Source of the DNA: Vicia villosa
Lineage: Eukaryota; Streptophyta; Magnoliopsida; Fabales; Fabaceae
NCBI RefSeq assembly: GCF_029867415.1
Contig: NC_081183.1
Span: 54,510,336 to 54,574,335 of the forward strand
Reading direction: 5' to 3'
DNA length: 64,000 bases
The notes beneath the pieces are model-generated. The model did not search any database. It was not told the origin of the DNA and worked only from the letters and a program-made list of their open reading frames with translations. The translations under genes were made by a program, and so were the position numbers. Shown here piece after piece: positions 33,238 through 46,554 of the stretch; the first letter of the stretch is position 1, and each line of letters opens with the position of its first letter.

Positions 33238-36200
33238 TGTTGCACCCCAAAATTTGCCCACTTATTTATTCCCCAATTGGCCCTCACATCACATTCATGC
33301 ACATGCTTCACCTAGGCCATTCATCCAAATACATTCATTCATATCATTGATATTGCCCAAGAAAATTGATAAGAAAAGAGCTTTTGTTGAGGAAATTTCT
33401 CGGTTCAGAAGAGAGGATCTGAAGTCTGATTATATGGCATCATTCCCATTGAAATCCTCCTGAAATTAGGGTTTCACAATCTTCAACTCAAGGCATTGAT
33501 TGGAGAATGTAAGCTTGAAGTTCATCTGGTCTTCCCAAATCATGGTTTTGACCAAAGTCGATGCAGTTGACTTTTTGGTCAACATTTAATCAGAAGATGA
33601 TTTTTTAGTATGAAAATACGGTTGCCTTGAAGAAATATTCAGTGGATTTGTGTTGGTTGAAAATTGATCGAGAATTAGATTGGAGATCGATTAATCAAAA
33701 AAATTCATCTGAGACTGAAAAAGTCAAACAGTTGACTTTCTGGTCAAATTCAGGGTCAATACGCAAATGTTGACTTTTGGTAGAAAATCGGTCAAAGAAA
33801 TAAATAAAATCAAGATTTTATCAAAAGTTACTAAAAATGGAAGATAGTTATTTTGGGAAAATTCTAAAAGTGGAAAGCGGAAAAGACTTAGAAATTTTTG
33901 GGAGTTTTTGGGTTTTTTTAATATGGTTGATCAGCTCACTTCAGGTCCAATTTACATGTGTTTCTAGGCTTCAATTCAAGACAAGCTCAACATAAAAAAT
34001 GTTCCAATCATGGCATTCTACAACTTCGTAGTTGGAATATTTTTCATTTGAAGCTTAGATCAAAAGATATAAGAGTTTGAAGTTGGACGATTTCATTTGC
34101 TCAAGTCATATTGCTGGGCTAAATTCTGGGCACGCGTGACGCACTTCATCAAGCACGTGATGTGCCAACTTTGAAGATGATTATAGAGAAGCACAAAGAC
34201 CGATAAGATTCAAAATTGGTATGTATCTCTTCTCCTCTATGCACTCTACACAATGAGTCAAGAACCATGTCAATTAGATGCGTGATGGATCGGTTATGGT
34301 GTTTTAAAGTCGTGTGTTCATACCGGTCAGGGTTATGCATCTGGCTGGGCATAAATCCAGGTCACGCGTGGACCTTTCATCAAACACGTGGCATGCTGAA
34401 TTTAAAGTCATTCTTAGAGGCCTACAAATATCCATTATGATCAATCTTGGTATCAAATCATTCCCTGCCATGTCCTCTTCTCAATGAGACATGGATTGTA
34501 ACCATTGAACATGTTTGAACCGAGATAAGGTGACTCAAATTCATTCCATGACGAAGTCATGTTTTTGCCAATGTTTTGTACCCATGTCATGTCATTTGCG
34601 CACAAGCCCTAGGCAGCCATGATGCTCCATTTTTCCAAAACATTTTGAAGGAGATAGAAGCATTATCTTCCAATCATTTCAATACCATTCTTGATCTACT
34701 CCATCCCCTCTTTGCAATAGTATCAATCTTGTATCATTTGGCCATGCATGGAAAGAGATATATATATATATATGCATAAAGTTGTTGCCTCGAGTATGTC
34801 AAAAATAGCAAAGCAAGGTGCATGGCTACAGCAACACAAGGCGCACCAGTATGCACCATAGTAGCACTTTACTCATTTGTGCCATGCAAATGCTGGTCAC
34901 ATGAAAGGCAAAGAGAATACATACTACAAATACACAAACTTGTGTATTAAGTTTGATAAAAAAAATCAGCTACAGTCACTCCACCATAACACGCCATGAA
35001 CATTCACTATATAACTAAACAACCCTTCACAAGTCACGGACCACGCTTCATTTTCCAGATTTTTCACACTCCACTCTCTCCTTTTCTCTGTCTGTTCTCT
35101 TCCTCCAGAAAAGTTTGTTACAACAACCGTAACAAACTCCTCAACCACCACCTTCATCTCCATCACCACCACAACAACCACCCCGAATCTTCATCATCTT
35201 CATCAACCATAACAACCTTCACCAACCTTCAATCACTGCCAAAAATCTCTCATCACTCTCTCATCTTGAACAACAACCTCACTGCAAGCTTCATCTCCTC
35301 TCCATCAAACCGTGGTCATCATCCTCATCCGTTCATCATCATCATGTATGGTTTCATTACCACGTAGCAGGTAAAGTTCTGAGCTCAAGATCTCTACAAG
35401 ATTTCTGAGTTTATTTCTCAGAAATCGGTTGAAGTTGTTGATATTAGCAAGCACTCATCATTGCCATCTCCTTCAAGAAAGCATAGAGTTCTCTGCAATT
35501 TTCGATTCAAGAACGTGAATAAGTAAGTCACTGAAACTTCTCAGCATCTTTAGAATTGTATGACTAGGTTCATGTGCATCTAGCGCGCTCCTCACACCAA
35601 GGAGGCTGGAGCATTAGGCTCGCATGTTTTCGGTGTTGTATTTTGCATCTTGTATGTGAATCTAGCCTTGTGATTTTATGGTTTATACTTGGATTTCCAT
35701 GGACTTAAAGCTTGTTCTTGAACTCAACAGGAGCATCTGAGTGTTTTATTATCGTTTCTGTATGCATTAGTCGATCTATTGAATGTTAGGGTTTACGAGT
35801 TCGTGCTCGCTTTACATGATAAAGACAGAACTAGAGAAAAGCGATGGTAGATCCGTGATCTACGTGAAAAACCGAGAAAAGTGGTGGTGTTTGTTTTGAT
35901 TTCTGGAGATTTAGGGATATCTCCGCCGCCTGTCTGGCCGGAAAAGACGACCGGAGCGGAGCTCCGGCGTCTGTGTGTTATGACTTTCATTTTTTCTCAA
36001 TCCTTGACGTGGCACGATCCTGTTGGTTGTATCTCCCATTTAATTACTCTGTTGTTTTTATTCAATGATTGAAAGTAGCCGTGGCGGTGTGTGATTGGCT
36101 GCAAGCGTTTTGTCTCTTTCTCACTTAAATGAGAGTTGTCCCATTGATGAATGTTGATATTTGCATGTCACGTTATATTATTATTCATACTATATGTTAG

Positions 36201-38463
36201 GTGTGCATGCTGATGTTAGAAAAAATGAATAATAAAAAGAAACATAGTAAAAACTAGGCCATGCTGTTGCGTTTGAACTATGGGCTTAGGCCATTTCACT
36301 TTCCACGCCCCCTCACGTCAGGCCCACGGCGCCATATGACAGTTTTTAGTTCATATTCTTTTTGCTAATACACCCCTATGCTAAGGCAGATTTTAGTGTT
36401 ACTCTAATTTTGCTTTCTCCTAACTTTTGATTCATTAATCTGTTTTCACTCAAATAAAAATCATGTAAAAATGTGTTTTAGATAGAATTTGATGTTTAGG
36501 TAATTTTAGTATTTTTTGTAGATTTTTAGAAATTGTTTTTCTATGTTTAATAAATCCTTTCCTTCAACATGTTCATTTTCTTTTTAAGTTTGATATGTTT
36601 TGCAAAATAATTGGGTTAAATGCCTTAGGGATAGAATTTAATTGCCATTTTTTGTGTCATATCAGTAGACTCATATACCATACTGTGTGTAAAAAATAAA
36701 AGTCCAATTCCGTGTTTTGGTTAGGTTTTCATTAGGTTTTCTATACCCGATTAATGTGCGTTTCTAAACGGATAATCATGTGAATTTGACCTATAATTTT
36801 CTTTGCATTTTTGCAATTGACTTGGATCTTTTTTGTATATATAATTAGAGTTGTTTAGGAGCTTTAAGACCTGGAAATTGATTTTTAAATTGTGTCTTCT
36901 CTTTTTACTTGAATTTTCCTTTCTTACATGTAAATAACTTGCTTTTGGTTAACGATTGTATCATAACTTGTGCAAATGACCTATGATTTTGTGTGAGACC
37001 TCTTGACACGATTCTATGATTGTTTAGACACCTATTAGGGGTTATTAGCTACTGACTTCTATCATTTGATTACTTTTTTAAACTTCATTCACAATTTGAA
37101 ATCGTTTAGTTAGGTTGACCTAGTTTTGTCTAGCTTTTTTGTTGGAACTTTGTGTTGCTTCAAGTTAATCGACTAACATAGATTGGTATAAGGTCTTAGA
37201 CCTATAAATGCAATGTTATTCTACTGACCTCAAGCTTAGGTCATGTATTCATTTGTTTTTTGCTTCGACTAATTGATACATGTTTGTTCGCTAATTGTTA
37301 AGTAACGATTCATGCGACACTTCGGTAACTTCTTGTGAATATTTTTCGTGAGATGTTATGATGCTTTTGTGTTTGATTTAGGACACTCACTTCCTTGGTT
37401 TGCTACTGCCCTAGGGCTTTCTTCTCCCATTTTCATGCTTTGCCTTTTCTCTCATGCTGGGATTGTTGTTAGTTTAAGAGGCGACGATTGTTTGTTCTTC
37501 CTCCACCTTTTGTGGATTGTTTTCTCTTGGGATTCATTGTGTGTAGTCTCTCTAAGGAGTAGACTTGGTTAGGGACTTCATTAAGTCACCTACCATGGGT
37601 TTCATTTGCTTTTAGCTTTGCTTATCTCTTACCATATGTTTGCTATGTTCGCTTAGGGTGGTGACTTCAATCTTCATTAAGATGAGTCATATAGAACAAC
37701 TTAGGTTGTAGTATATGCATGATAACATAGGTAGAGATCCCTTATCCTTGACCTTAAGGCCATTTGTATGTTAGCATTAGGTTAGAAATGTATGTTCCCC
37801 TTTTGCATAACAAACAAAAATCGATAAAACACAATAAAACATTAATAAATAGTGAAAACAATAAAAAGGAATGGAAACTCTCGTCCCTCTTGGTTAAGGG
37901 GATCACTTGAGTTGAGATTCCTAAACCTAAAAAACATAAACCCATAGTTGATTGAGTCTTCCTTGTTTAAGGTTCACTCGAGACGCTCGACATACTTTTG
38001 TTTTGCTTTTAAGAGCATGTTACTTCCACTGCAATCCCAGCGTGAGTCTCCAAAGGTCGAGCGGCGGAGTGTGATGTAACTGTTCACTAAAAAATACCAA
38101 CAAATCCTAAAAAACATAGAAAATCTTGAGCAGAACTACGGCGCTCTGATTCTTCTTAAGAGGATACGTAGGCATAGAGGCAACTCTAGCGAGCACAATA
38201 ATTATTAAAAAAACTCTAAGTTTAATCATGCATTGCATTAGTGATAGATACACCCTTTAGATAGAAACAAACATAGGTGGATACCATCGAGTACGATGGG
38301 CATGAGGGGTGCTAGCACCTTCCCCTTGCGTAATCGAATCCCGCACCCTGTTCTCTGGTCACAAGACCTTGTTCTTATTTGAGTTAGGTTTCCTGGTATT
38401 CCTTTCCCTCGATGGGATAAATATATTAGTGGCGACTCTGATCCATTTTTCGCGGTAGCGACA
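33238..38463 (+). mobile_element. solo LTR Z (5.2 kb) inserted in the PMD gene
   Basis: Begins TGTTGCACCCCAAAATTTGC at 33238 and ends 'cgcggtagcgaca' at 38463. The flanking 5-mers are GTTAT (33233-33237) and ATTAT (38464-38468), one mismatch. The U5 features (catcgagtacgatgggcatg, ggggtgctagcaccttcc, ttagtggcgactctgatcc) match solo LTR Y and the fragment at 2601. The opposite-strand gene reads through in frame when the LTR and one duplication copy are ignored. The body is non-coding; ORFs in it are chance. Confidence 0.9.
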
Positions 38464-40789
38464 ATTATCTTCAATAGACGTCGTCGAAGCCAATTTTTTC
38501 CCTATTGATTGATCAACATTGTCATCAACTGTCGGTGGAGGCAAAGGAGGAGTAGGGTCGACAACCGGAAGATCAACCTGCATGCCACCAGGTTGGGGAG
38601 GAGCAGTTTCGACAAGGTCAATATTGCCTTCAGCAGTCCCCAGAGCCGGTGAGCGATCTGAAAGACTAGAATCAGAACTAGTCGAATAAAAAGCATAGCA
38701 TGTAGCAGGACTAGTGACAGAATCAAAATCACTTCGAATAGCCGTGACAGTTAAGTCGATTAACTTACCAGCGGCTAAAGCAGGATCTTCTTGAGAAGAA
38801 ACATCATTGGAGAGAGGAGTGTATTCAGCCACACGAGCAGCGTCAGCTTGTGGATCAGTAGGGCCAGCCTGCGAATAAACAGAGGTTTAAGAAGATTTCG
38901 ACTTGGCTAAAATCACAATTGTGGTAACTATTTTGTACCTGAAACGCTGGGTCAAAGTTCCATTGCGCACCATCTCCGTTCAAAGCTTCTATGATCCTAG
39001 GAGAAGCTGGTTATTTGGCTGGAGCTGTTGGAGGGGGAGTTATTGAAGCTACATATAGAATTGAAAGTTAGTACCGAACAAAGGCGAAATAGAGGTGTTT
39101 TGAACATAAATCTTACTCCTTCGTTTCAGGACTAAAGACAAATGAATTTCTTATGATTCCTCACCCAATTTGACAAGAAGCGCGGCTCCTTGAGACTCAG
39201 GGATCTTGGGTTTTTGTTTTTGTTTTTTGGCTGCCCCACCTTCAGGAGAAGACTCCTGCTTCCTCTTATGTTTGGAACTCGGGGACTGGAGAAGGGGTTT
39301 AGCATCCTGAGATAGCTGGAAAAAGACGTGTTATATAAAGACAAAATTCTGATTTGACACAGAAAGTCAAGTTAAAGAAGATTACCTTCGACCCTTTAGA
39401 GATGTGCAATTTGTCCTTCTTGGACGATTTGGATTGGGGAAGGCGGAGCAGTCGAAACCACAAAGTGTTTTCGACTCTGGCACAAAGATAGGCAGTTAGG
39501 ATCAGATGCAGAAAATAAAAACAAAATGCATAGCCAGATACGAAACAAACCACAAATTGAACCTTTATCATAGTTGAGATGGGTTCATCATCAAAGCTGG
39601 GGGTGTCAGGTTTCAGCTGCAAAAGAAATGTCAGAACATGGCAAAACATGAAGATAGGGATCTGCAAGTTTGAGGATATACCTTTGCTTTGGAGGTAGCA
39701 ACTTTATCAGGCTTGGAGGTAGGATTCGCTTTGACGGTTGCAATAAGAATGGCTAAAGAAATAACTAAGTCAGTAACACAAAGAGTCGAGGAAAAGAAAA
39801 GAAGCTTTCCAAGCTGTTACCATTGGGGATGGCAGCAAGCGTCCTCATATATTGAGGAGCAATATGCAAGGCACATGGATAGTTGTCCAAACTATACTTC
39901 GTAGATTCCACTCTAGCGGCCTTTTTCTTATAAGCATTCTGGACATCCGACTAAGGACAATAGTACCAATCCAGAATTGGCGGCCGAAATGCCAAAGCCA
40001 AAGGGCTAGTAGGCAAGGGAGGAAATTTGAGTTTTGCAGAATGGAGTGCGAAGATATAGCTACCTTTCGTGTAACCAGGAATTTTTAAATAAGGAGTCTT
40101 ACTGGTTACCTTCTCCCTCAACACCTCAGCCGCTTGAGAAATGGTTCGACGAAGATCTGTTGGCAAATATACCACCCCAAAGTACTTCTGGAAAGCTTGG
40201 ATTTGCTTGATATTGGTGGCCTTACATTGAGTGGGTTTTCCCTGCAAAAGACCAATAGCAGGAGTTAGCTCTGAAACCTTCTTGTTAGGGTCGCCAATAA
40301 AAGTAACAAAATAAGTTTGCCACCAGGTTTCGAACTCATAAGTATAGTAAAATGATTGTTTAAAATTTGTGAAGATAAGAGAAGGCCGTTTTTTCCATAT
40401 GCTGTCGTAATCTTCCTTAACAGGCTCCCATGCTTCTTCGTTGAGGACGTCTAACAATAGCTCATGAGAGGTGTACAGAGATTTGGGGACCAACTGACAG
40501 AGGCCAAATTATCGAGCCACCAAATTGGGCTGATAGGCTGTCAAACTTGGGTTGGCTCTTGCAATAGAGTAGGACAGAAAAGTGGGGACCAAAAATCGAC
40601 GCCAGGTGTTGACAGAAAGTTTTTTGTGTTCTTCACTCACCGGAGGAAAGACGTTGGTTAGCCACTTAGGACCAGACTTGCCATCAGCAAAAGGGGCCAT
40701 AGATGGTTGAAATTCGACCCTTTTTAGCATCAGATCGAACATCAATTTGAAAAGGTCGAAGTTATGGGCACTCTTATCGACTGGGGTCA
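38464..40789 (-). pseudogene. antisense PMD gene, middle part with small exons
   Basis: Downstream of the W insertion the frame runs 40789 to about 39850 with stops at 40509-40511 (TAA) and 39951-39953 (TAG). It includes TWRRFLVPTFLSYSIARA, FETWWQTYFVTFIG and VYLPTDLRRTISQAAEVLR. These are the C-terminal half of a PMD protein. A donor-like AATG|GTAACA near 39822 suggests introns. Further lysine/serine-rich exon pieces lie at about 39710, 39440 and 39180-39320 (SKHKRKQE, possible nuclear signal). A Ser/Pro-rich exon (38863 to 38464) then leads to the Z junction. Exact exon ends between 38870 and 39830 are unresolved. Confidence 0.65.
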
Positions 40790-42032
40790 ACATGTAGATC
40801 AACCTGCCCTAAAAAATTTAGATTTTAGAGTCGCCGCCTATTTTGCCAGGGCGAATAGGAAACCCTACGAAGTCTTAGAAATCTGAGTAAGTTATTATAA
40901 TCAGGTCAAGGGAAGGTGTTAGGCACCCTTAACCCTCTCCTAAGGTTTTGTCTAAGGTAATGGTTGTGGCTAAAAATGTTAAGGAAAGGTTTATGCTTTC
41001 AAGGGTGAACGGTGAGATTCAAACCTAATTGGAGTTTTGGGGAAGGGGACTCGCCTTGTTACCAACTGCCTACGTACCTCCTTATGGAGGATCAGAGTCT
41101 ACGTAGTTCGAGGCAGGGTTGTACGCCTTAGAATTTTGTATGAGTGTGTTTTGAATTACCGTACGCAGTTTGGTAATCGTCGTAGTTTTGAAATTTGCAA
41201 TTTGTGAAAAAGAAGTATTTTGACGTGGCGTACAACCATGATTAATGTTTTAAACCTTAGTATTGTTAATCGCGTTGATCAATAACTTTGATCAACATAA
41301 ATAACAAATTAAAATAAAGTTAATTTTATTGCTAATTATCATAACCAATTGATTTGGTTAAAACAAACAAATTGAATTTTGATTTGTATAAATTATTTAA
41401 ATTGTTTAAATAAATAATTTTATTATTAACCATCGCAATCGATTTGTTCGATTAAAACGGTTAACAAATTGACCCTTGATTTGCTTGACAAAATTAATTT
41501 TTGTCGCTAATCATCGTTATCGATTGATTCGATTAAAACAATTAACTAACTAATTAAATCGGTTAAACAAAACCTAAAGGTCAAAACCTATGCCTTCGGT
41601 TAATGGGCAACACCTACCAGTAATTACTAAGCCTAACTGCAGTAAAATGGCAAGGGAAAGTCCATTGATTAGATAAACCTAATTAGCCTAAATTATTTAA
41701 CCTAAATTAAAAAAAACCTAATTTAAATTATTAATTAAAACCTAAATTCAAATAATTAATTAAATAAAATCTAATTTTACCAATTATTAACCATAATTAA
41801 TTTACTTAACCTAAAATTAAATTAATTATTTAATTATAAACCTAAATCAAATTTAATTAGGGTTAACAAAGAAATTAATTAATTTTCTAAAACCTAAGTC
41901 AAATGTATCATGTTTTAATTAATTAAAGAAAATTAAATAGTTAATTATTTAATGGTTAATTAGCTGTTAATTAAATAAATCAATAAAAAAATAGATAAGG
42001 AGAAATAGAAAGAAAGAAAGGAAAAAAAACAA

Positions 42033-42110
42033 GAGGGGCTCACGCTGGGAATCGATCCCAGGATGCCGAGATTATCAGTTCAAACCTTTACCATCTGAGC
42101 CAATCATTGC
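42033..42110 (-). other. tRNA-like sequence inside LTR W
   Basis: Minus strand: an A-box-like 'ttggctcagatggtaaagg', then 'cctgggatcgattcccag' with a palindromic T-arm-like B box. Same orientation relative to its LTR as the sequence at 15824 in X. The bodies differ, but the two-box layout is the same. Confidence 0.6.
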
Positions 42111-42691
42111 ATTCGTTAGATGAATCTCAGCCATACAATCATAAATGTAGCGCAATTCCCTTTTTGACTTTCAACTGCGATCAATAGTGGGACCCACGTC
42201 TAGTAGCGCACCAATGGGAATCAGAGAGAAGTGAGAATTGTTGACCGGCCTATAACATCGCGCCACGCATAGTCAAACCTTCCTGGTCACTGTTCATCAT
42301 CGTCCCCAAGAATCTGCTATGGATTTGCTTCGACTTTGGCCTTGTTTCTGCTACGAACTTTCGTAGCAATTCCTGCATGCTTCAAAACCTAAAATATTCA
42401 TGTTATCTAAAACAAAAGAGAACCTAGATCCCTTATTCACGCCCTTGCGAACATGATGGGATAGTTTATTTGGCCTTAAACCTTGCGCATGTGGGCAAAC
42501 GCAAGCATGTAAATTCTATGCCCTAACCATGGTAGATCTTGATTCCGACCTCAAATCTCATGCACGATGGTTTTGACCTTTCCCAAATCACTCCACAAAC
42601 TCAAACAATCGTGAAATAGGAGGGAAACATGATAGTTTATGAGATACGAAAAGTTAAAACATTGCATGAATGTGGGAAATTGATATGCATG

Positions 42692-45032
42692 TGTCGCGGG
42701 TCAAAAAATCATCGCCACGAATTGAACAAACAGAGTCGCCACCAAATTTTATTTATTCCAATGGGAAAGGGAAAATATTGATAAAACCCTTGGGAAATGA
42801 AATCAATGAATAAGTTGGTCTTCGCAACCAAATTTGGGTTCGGGAGTCGGTTAAGCAAGGGAAAGGTATTAGCACCCCTTACCTCCATCGTACTCGATGG
42901 GACCCATTTAGTTGTTTCGCAATCGAGAGTTAACTTAAGTCTACGTTTATTTCATCAAGAGAAAGAACATGTTTTGGGTTTTTATTATGGAGGAAAAAAA
43001 GAAAAGATTCTTTATTATGATGCTCGCCAAGACATTTGAATCTTGTGCCTACGTATTCCCTCGTACAATGGGAAAGTCAGAGCGTTCGTAGTTCGAGACT
43101 ACGAAATTAGGTTTTTTATTAGTATGCTCGCCAAGAAATTTGAGTCTTGTGCCTACATATCTTCAATGGAAGAATCAGAGCGATTGTAGTTCGAAAGAAC
43201 TACGAGTTTGTTGATTGATTTTAGGATGGATGTTTAGTGAACAGTTTGAGCATAGGTGTTCACCTAGCGCGTTATTCACATTGGTAAAAGAGGATATTGA
43301 CGGACGTTTAGTAAAGTGTTTGAGCATAGGTGTTTACCTAGCGCGTTCTTTACCCAAGGTATTCAACAGGAGCGAGTCCCATTGTCACTTGTTGTCCAAG
43401 TTAATAAAAGAGGATGTTTACGGACGTTTAGTAAAGTGTTTGAGCATAGGTGTGCACCTAGCGCGTTCTTTACCCAAGGTATTCAATAGGAGTGAGTCCC
43501 ATTGTCACTTGTTATCCTTGTTTAATAAAAGAGGATGTTTGTGGACGTTTAGTAAAGTGTTTGAGCATAGGTGTTCACCTAGCGCGTCCTTTACCCAAGG
43601 TATTCAACAGGAGCGAGTCCCATTGTCACTTGTTATCCTTGTTTAATTAATGTGTTTGATTCAAGAGATCAATATATTCAAGAGGTGTTCACTTCTTGTC
43701 ACTTGATCTCTTTGATTAAGAAAGAACTTTTAAAGTTTGATTCAAAGGATCGAAGGTATTCAAGAGGTGTTCACATCTTGTCACATGATCACTTTCATAT
43801 AGTTAAAAAAAGAAGATTAACGACTTGACGTTGGATCAAGCGTTTTAGGGTTTATGAAATGGGTCTAATTGCACTTGGGCGAAAAGGACAATTTTTGAAA
43901 TGAGATTCGCACTTGGGTGAAATTTGCACTTGGGCAAAGGAAAGTTTCGCGCTTGGACGAAAAAAGAAATAAAGAGTTTAAATTGTTTTGAAATTTTTTT
44001 TATGAGAAGATGAAATGGACTCGACATTGGATCGAGAAGTTATTTTAACGAAAATTACTTTGGATTTTCAATTTATTCTAAGTAAAAAGACTTGTTTTGA
44101 TATTTTTGAATTTTTTTTGATAATGAAAAAAACTACTATTATACATATATTCTTTGAGAATTTATTTAGGTGAAAAAAAATTTTTTCATCGTTAAAATTA
44201 TGATTTTAAGAAAAGAAAAGAAAAAAAAACAATTAAAAAAATTTGTGTGTGCATAGTGTAGGGCGCTGGGCTTAACAGCCAAGGCCCAAGGATTAGCTTT
44301 TATACTAAAAATCCTATTGCAGGAACAAACAAACAAAATTGGTAAGGCAAATGGGGCTCCACGACCCACTTAATTCAAAGGAAAGAAAAAGTAAATTAAA
44401 CTTAAAAGAGCCGGTCGTCCCTTCCCACGTTTCAACAAGAAGAGAAAAAAAATCTCTGCATTTCGCTCTCTGCGATTTCTCCCTCACCTCTCTCGATTTC
44501 GTTTTCGTACCTCAAAACAACAACAGCAAAACAAAACTCATCTTGATGCTCTCTTAGTGCTCTCTCGGTGTTTCTCGTTCCCGATTTCTCTACGTTTTAC
44601 ACCTCTATAGAAAACAACATCAATGGGCCTCATTTAAATAGCAAAAGATTGTGTAAAAAAACCTTTAATGCATGAATTGTATGTTTCTATAATTTCTATT
44701 TATTTATTTTTTAAATCTAACTTACATTAAATAAAAATTTAATCATTAAATCAATTCTAAATGGAACTTCAAAAAGAAAATGCAAGTTAATTTATAAAAG
44801 GAGAAATGCAATGGTAAAATTAAATTCAATATGCAAAATATGATTAGGAATGATTTTGATGCAAAAATTAAAATGATCACTAATTGAAACAATGACAAAT
44901 TAATCGAAAATTTCATATTGATTTGAATTGCGACGTGGGGAATGGGAACTTATTGTGGATGCAATTGAATTGATAGATGCTAATGCAAAATGAATTAGAT
45001 AAAAAACTTAGGACAAAATTAGGGGTATGACA
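42692..45032 (-). mobile_element. solo LTR V (2.3 kb) nested in W
   Basis: Minus strand TGTCATACCCCTAATTTTGT at 45032, ending GACCCGCGACA at 42692. Perfect 5-bp duplication GCATG at 42687-42691 and 45033-45037. The end carries a variant of the shared U5 signature (catcgagtacgatgg, aggggtgctaatacc, ggtggcgactctg). It is smaller than Y and Z and so a distinct subfamily. Confidence 0.9.
43205..43650 (-). repeat. tandem repeat of about 120 bp inside solo LTR V
   Basis: 'tgagcatagg' occurs at 43247, 43321, 43441 and 43562; the last three are spaced 120 and 121 bases. Each unit contains 'ggacgtttagtaaagtgtt', 'cctagcgcgttctttaccc' and 'gagtcccattgtcacttgtt'. The first unit is shortened to 74 bases. 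Two shorter related units ('tgttcac(t/a)tcttgtcac') follow at 43680-43790. Confidence 0.88.
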
Positions 45033-46554
45033 GCATGTTATGGGCATTATGAGAGCTTAAGAGTGATGCAGACTTACCTTCCCCTACCTTAGGATTTGAT
45101 TGGGACGATTAGAAAGACTTGAAGGTGGCTGCAATTCGTGTTCCAAATTTTCACTTTCCTTAAATATTTTTCTCCTTTTGAAACCCTAGTTCTTCCTCCC
45201 TTTTTTGTCCCCTTGCCTTGTATACAGCATATGGTATTTATAAGGTGTAAATTAGTGTAAAAATCTTGCTTGGAAATCAAGTTTAATGGAGGAAAAAAAT
45301 TTTTGAAAAAATTTGATTGAAAATTTATGTAAAATCTTGCTATTTTTGTTTCAATCTCTTTCCAATCACCATATTTGAGTTTTAAGAATGATTTTGTGAT
45401 TGAAAAAATCAAATCATGCACCAATTTGATTTTTATTTATTTTTCTTTGATTTAATTTGAATAAAAATCAAGAAATAAAATAAAAACACAAATCATGAAC
45501 CAACGAAATTCCTTGGCTCTCAAGATGTTTCTTGGGCCTTTATATGATCCAAAACAAAGCCCCATGATTTAATTCATTATTTTTGGTATTTTTCTTAATT
45601 TTTTTTACATTTAATTGAATAAACTTCAAATAAATATAAATAAAAGTTCCAAAAAATATGAGAAAGGTTTTAGAGGTCTTTATTTGGGTCATGCATATGT
45701 TTTAAGTCCAAAACCTAGGCCTATTAGCTTAAAAATCCAAAATTGGCGATTTAGAGTTTCATCCATCTCTTGAAAATTGCTCAACTTCAACCATGCGTAT
45801 CTCTCTCAATTTTGGTCATATGAAGATGTTCTTGATCTTTTTAGAAAGCTCAGAGTGTCCTATAAATGACCCTTTTGGTTTCATCTCAATTGAAGTTTCC
45901 ATGCTCATGTACCAAGCTTTTGAAAAAGATAACTTTTGGTTGACCTTTAAAAGGGCCTGTAATGTTTTGACTTATATCTCTTAGGCGGAAGCATTTCTTG
46001 ACCTTGGGCCCAACATCAAAGTTGTAGAGAATTGAATTTCCCTGGGAATAAGCTTTTATTGGGTTTCTGATAAAGCATGAGAGACTTATGGCTAGTCAAA
46101 GTACAGTTGACTTTTGCTTAGAAACCCTAATTTAGTAACTATAGGTTTTGTTGATTTCTGAGCTTCCCTTGATGAATCATGATCAACCCTTGATCAAATG
46201 ATAAATATTACTTCAAGATGTTGATGTTGACCAAAAATCAGGAGTTTGGACTATGATTTGACCATAGTTGACTTTTAAGTCAAACTAGTCGACTGTTGAC
46301 TTTCTGAGCTTTTGACTGAGCAAATCTTGTAAACTGAGGCTTGAAACTTGTCATGGGGATGATTTGAATCCTAACAGATCATATGAAGATTACTTGAGGC
46401 CTTGATACATCGTTTTTCCTTAGCAAATCCAAATCCCTAATTTGAGGACCCTTTGATTAGGGGAGTGTGCGTTCAGTCAAGTCTTGGGCTTTTGATACTT
46501 GTATGAGCTTGAAAGTAAAAATGTGATGGGAAAATTTTGGGGTATGACAACATG

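Larger units (their letters stand above)
40795..46549 (-). mobile_element. solo LTR W inserted in the PMD gene, itself carrying solo LTR V
   Basis: Minus strand TGTCATACCCCAAAATTTTC at 46549. The other end is at 40795 (reverse complement of 'gggcaggttgatcta'). Perfect 5-bp duplication ACATG at 40790-40794 and 46550-46554. Excluding V, it is about 3.4 kb. Its U5 end matches the LTR of X. The terminal dinucleotide appears as TA where CA is expected; the duplication begins with CA-like bases, so a 2-bp slip is likely. The interrupted gene frame is unchanged across the site. Confidence 0.88.

Noticed and set aside
34996..35367. 123-codon plus-strand ORF rich in His, Asn and Ser inside solo LTR Z
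   Set aside because: Low-complexity translation of a CATCAC/CAAC-rich LTR stretch; the LTR body has no coding role.
43215..43646. 143-codon plus-strand ORF with internal repeats
   Set aside because: Produced by the 120-bp tandem repeat of solo LTR V (120 is a multiple of 3), not by coding constraint.
43205..43650. CRISPR-like array
   Set aside because: Plant LTR sequence; repeats are contiguous 120-bp units without unique spacers.
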